Origin: Batillaria attramentaria
Taxonomy: Eukaryota > Mollusca > Gastropoda > Batillariidae
DNA: 64,000 nucleotides
Reading direction: 5' to 3'
Assembly (NCBI GenBank): GCA_018292915.2
Contig: JACVVK020000447.1
Span: 202,501-266,500 of the forward strand
The notes below the pieces were generated by a model. It had not been told where the DNA came from. It saw only the letters and a program-made list of their open reading frames with translations, and did no database searches. This document shows positions 63,917 through 64,000 of this stretch, in pieces (position 1 is the stretch's first letter; the number at the start of each line of letters is the position of its first letter). Made by a program: the position numbers and the translations under genes.

Positions 63917-64000
63917 CAACCGGGCCTTAACCAATGAGACACAAGATTGCAAGTTCCCCGGAAAACATTAACTGATATTCACCCTGTCCATAAACGCTGT

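Overview
This looks like the genome of a repeat-rich marine invertebrate. A lophotrochozoan such as a gastropod mollusc is my inference, not something the sequence proves. The evidence is spliced genes with GT-AG introns, very dense dinucleotide and TTG-type microsatellites, several tRNA-derived SINE families, non-LTR retrotransposons and many short inverted-repeat DNA transposons. No bacterial-style operon, rRNA gene or CRISPR array is visible.

The real genes are three tandem paralogues on the + strand. They encode a secreted, cysteine-rich protein that is probably GPI-anchored. Gene A (exons at 400-4651) is cut by the left edge and shows its last two and a half cysteine modules and its C-terminal tail. 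Gene I (11295-30160) is complete: 13 exons, 1275 nt of CDS, 424 residues. Gene II (best start 49629, stop 63914-63916) has the same 13-exon structure, with every exon the same length as in gene I. The protein has a signal peptide split by intron 1, four modules each coded by an A exon and a B exon (phase 1/phase 2 introns throughout), a 12-nt microexon, a short Pro/Asp linker and a hydrophobic C-terminus that ends at the stop codon with no cytoplasmic tail. I do not recognise the family by name.

Layout: 1-4.7 kb gene A with an RTE-like LINE fragment in an intron; 4.7-11 kb SINEs and inverted-repeat elements; 11-30.2 kb gene I, with a 7.3-kb first intron full of repeats; 30.2-33.2 kb little recognisable; 33.2-43.3 kb a decayed CR1/L2-like LINE (ORF1 with an SGNH-esterase-like domain, ORF2 with endonuclease and reverse transcriptase), itself split by a 3.5-kb terminal-inverted-repeat element; 43.3-52.6 kb several partial copies of the block that holds the promoter, exon 1 and start of intron 1; 52.7-53.8 kb a 75-bp minisatellite; 54-64 kb the body of gene II.

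The observations most worth following are the gene family itself, the amplified promoter/exon-1 block, a well-formed type I hammerhead ribozyme at 26390-26454 inside an insertion present in gene I but absent from gene II, uneven protein divergence between genes I and II, and tandem arrays made of 5' splice-site-like units. Genes I and II are so similar outside a few exons that an uncollapsed-haplotype assembly artefact must be excluded.
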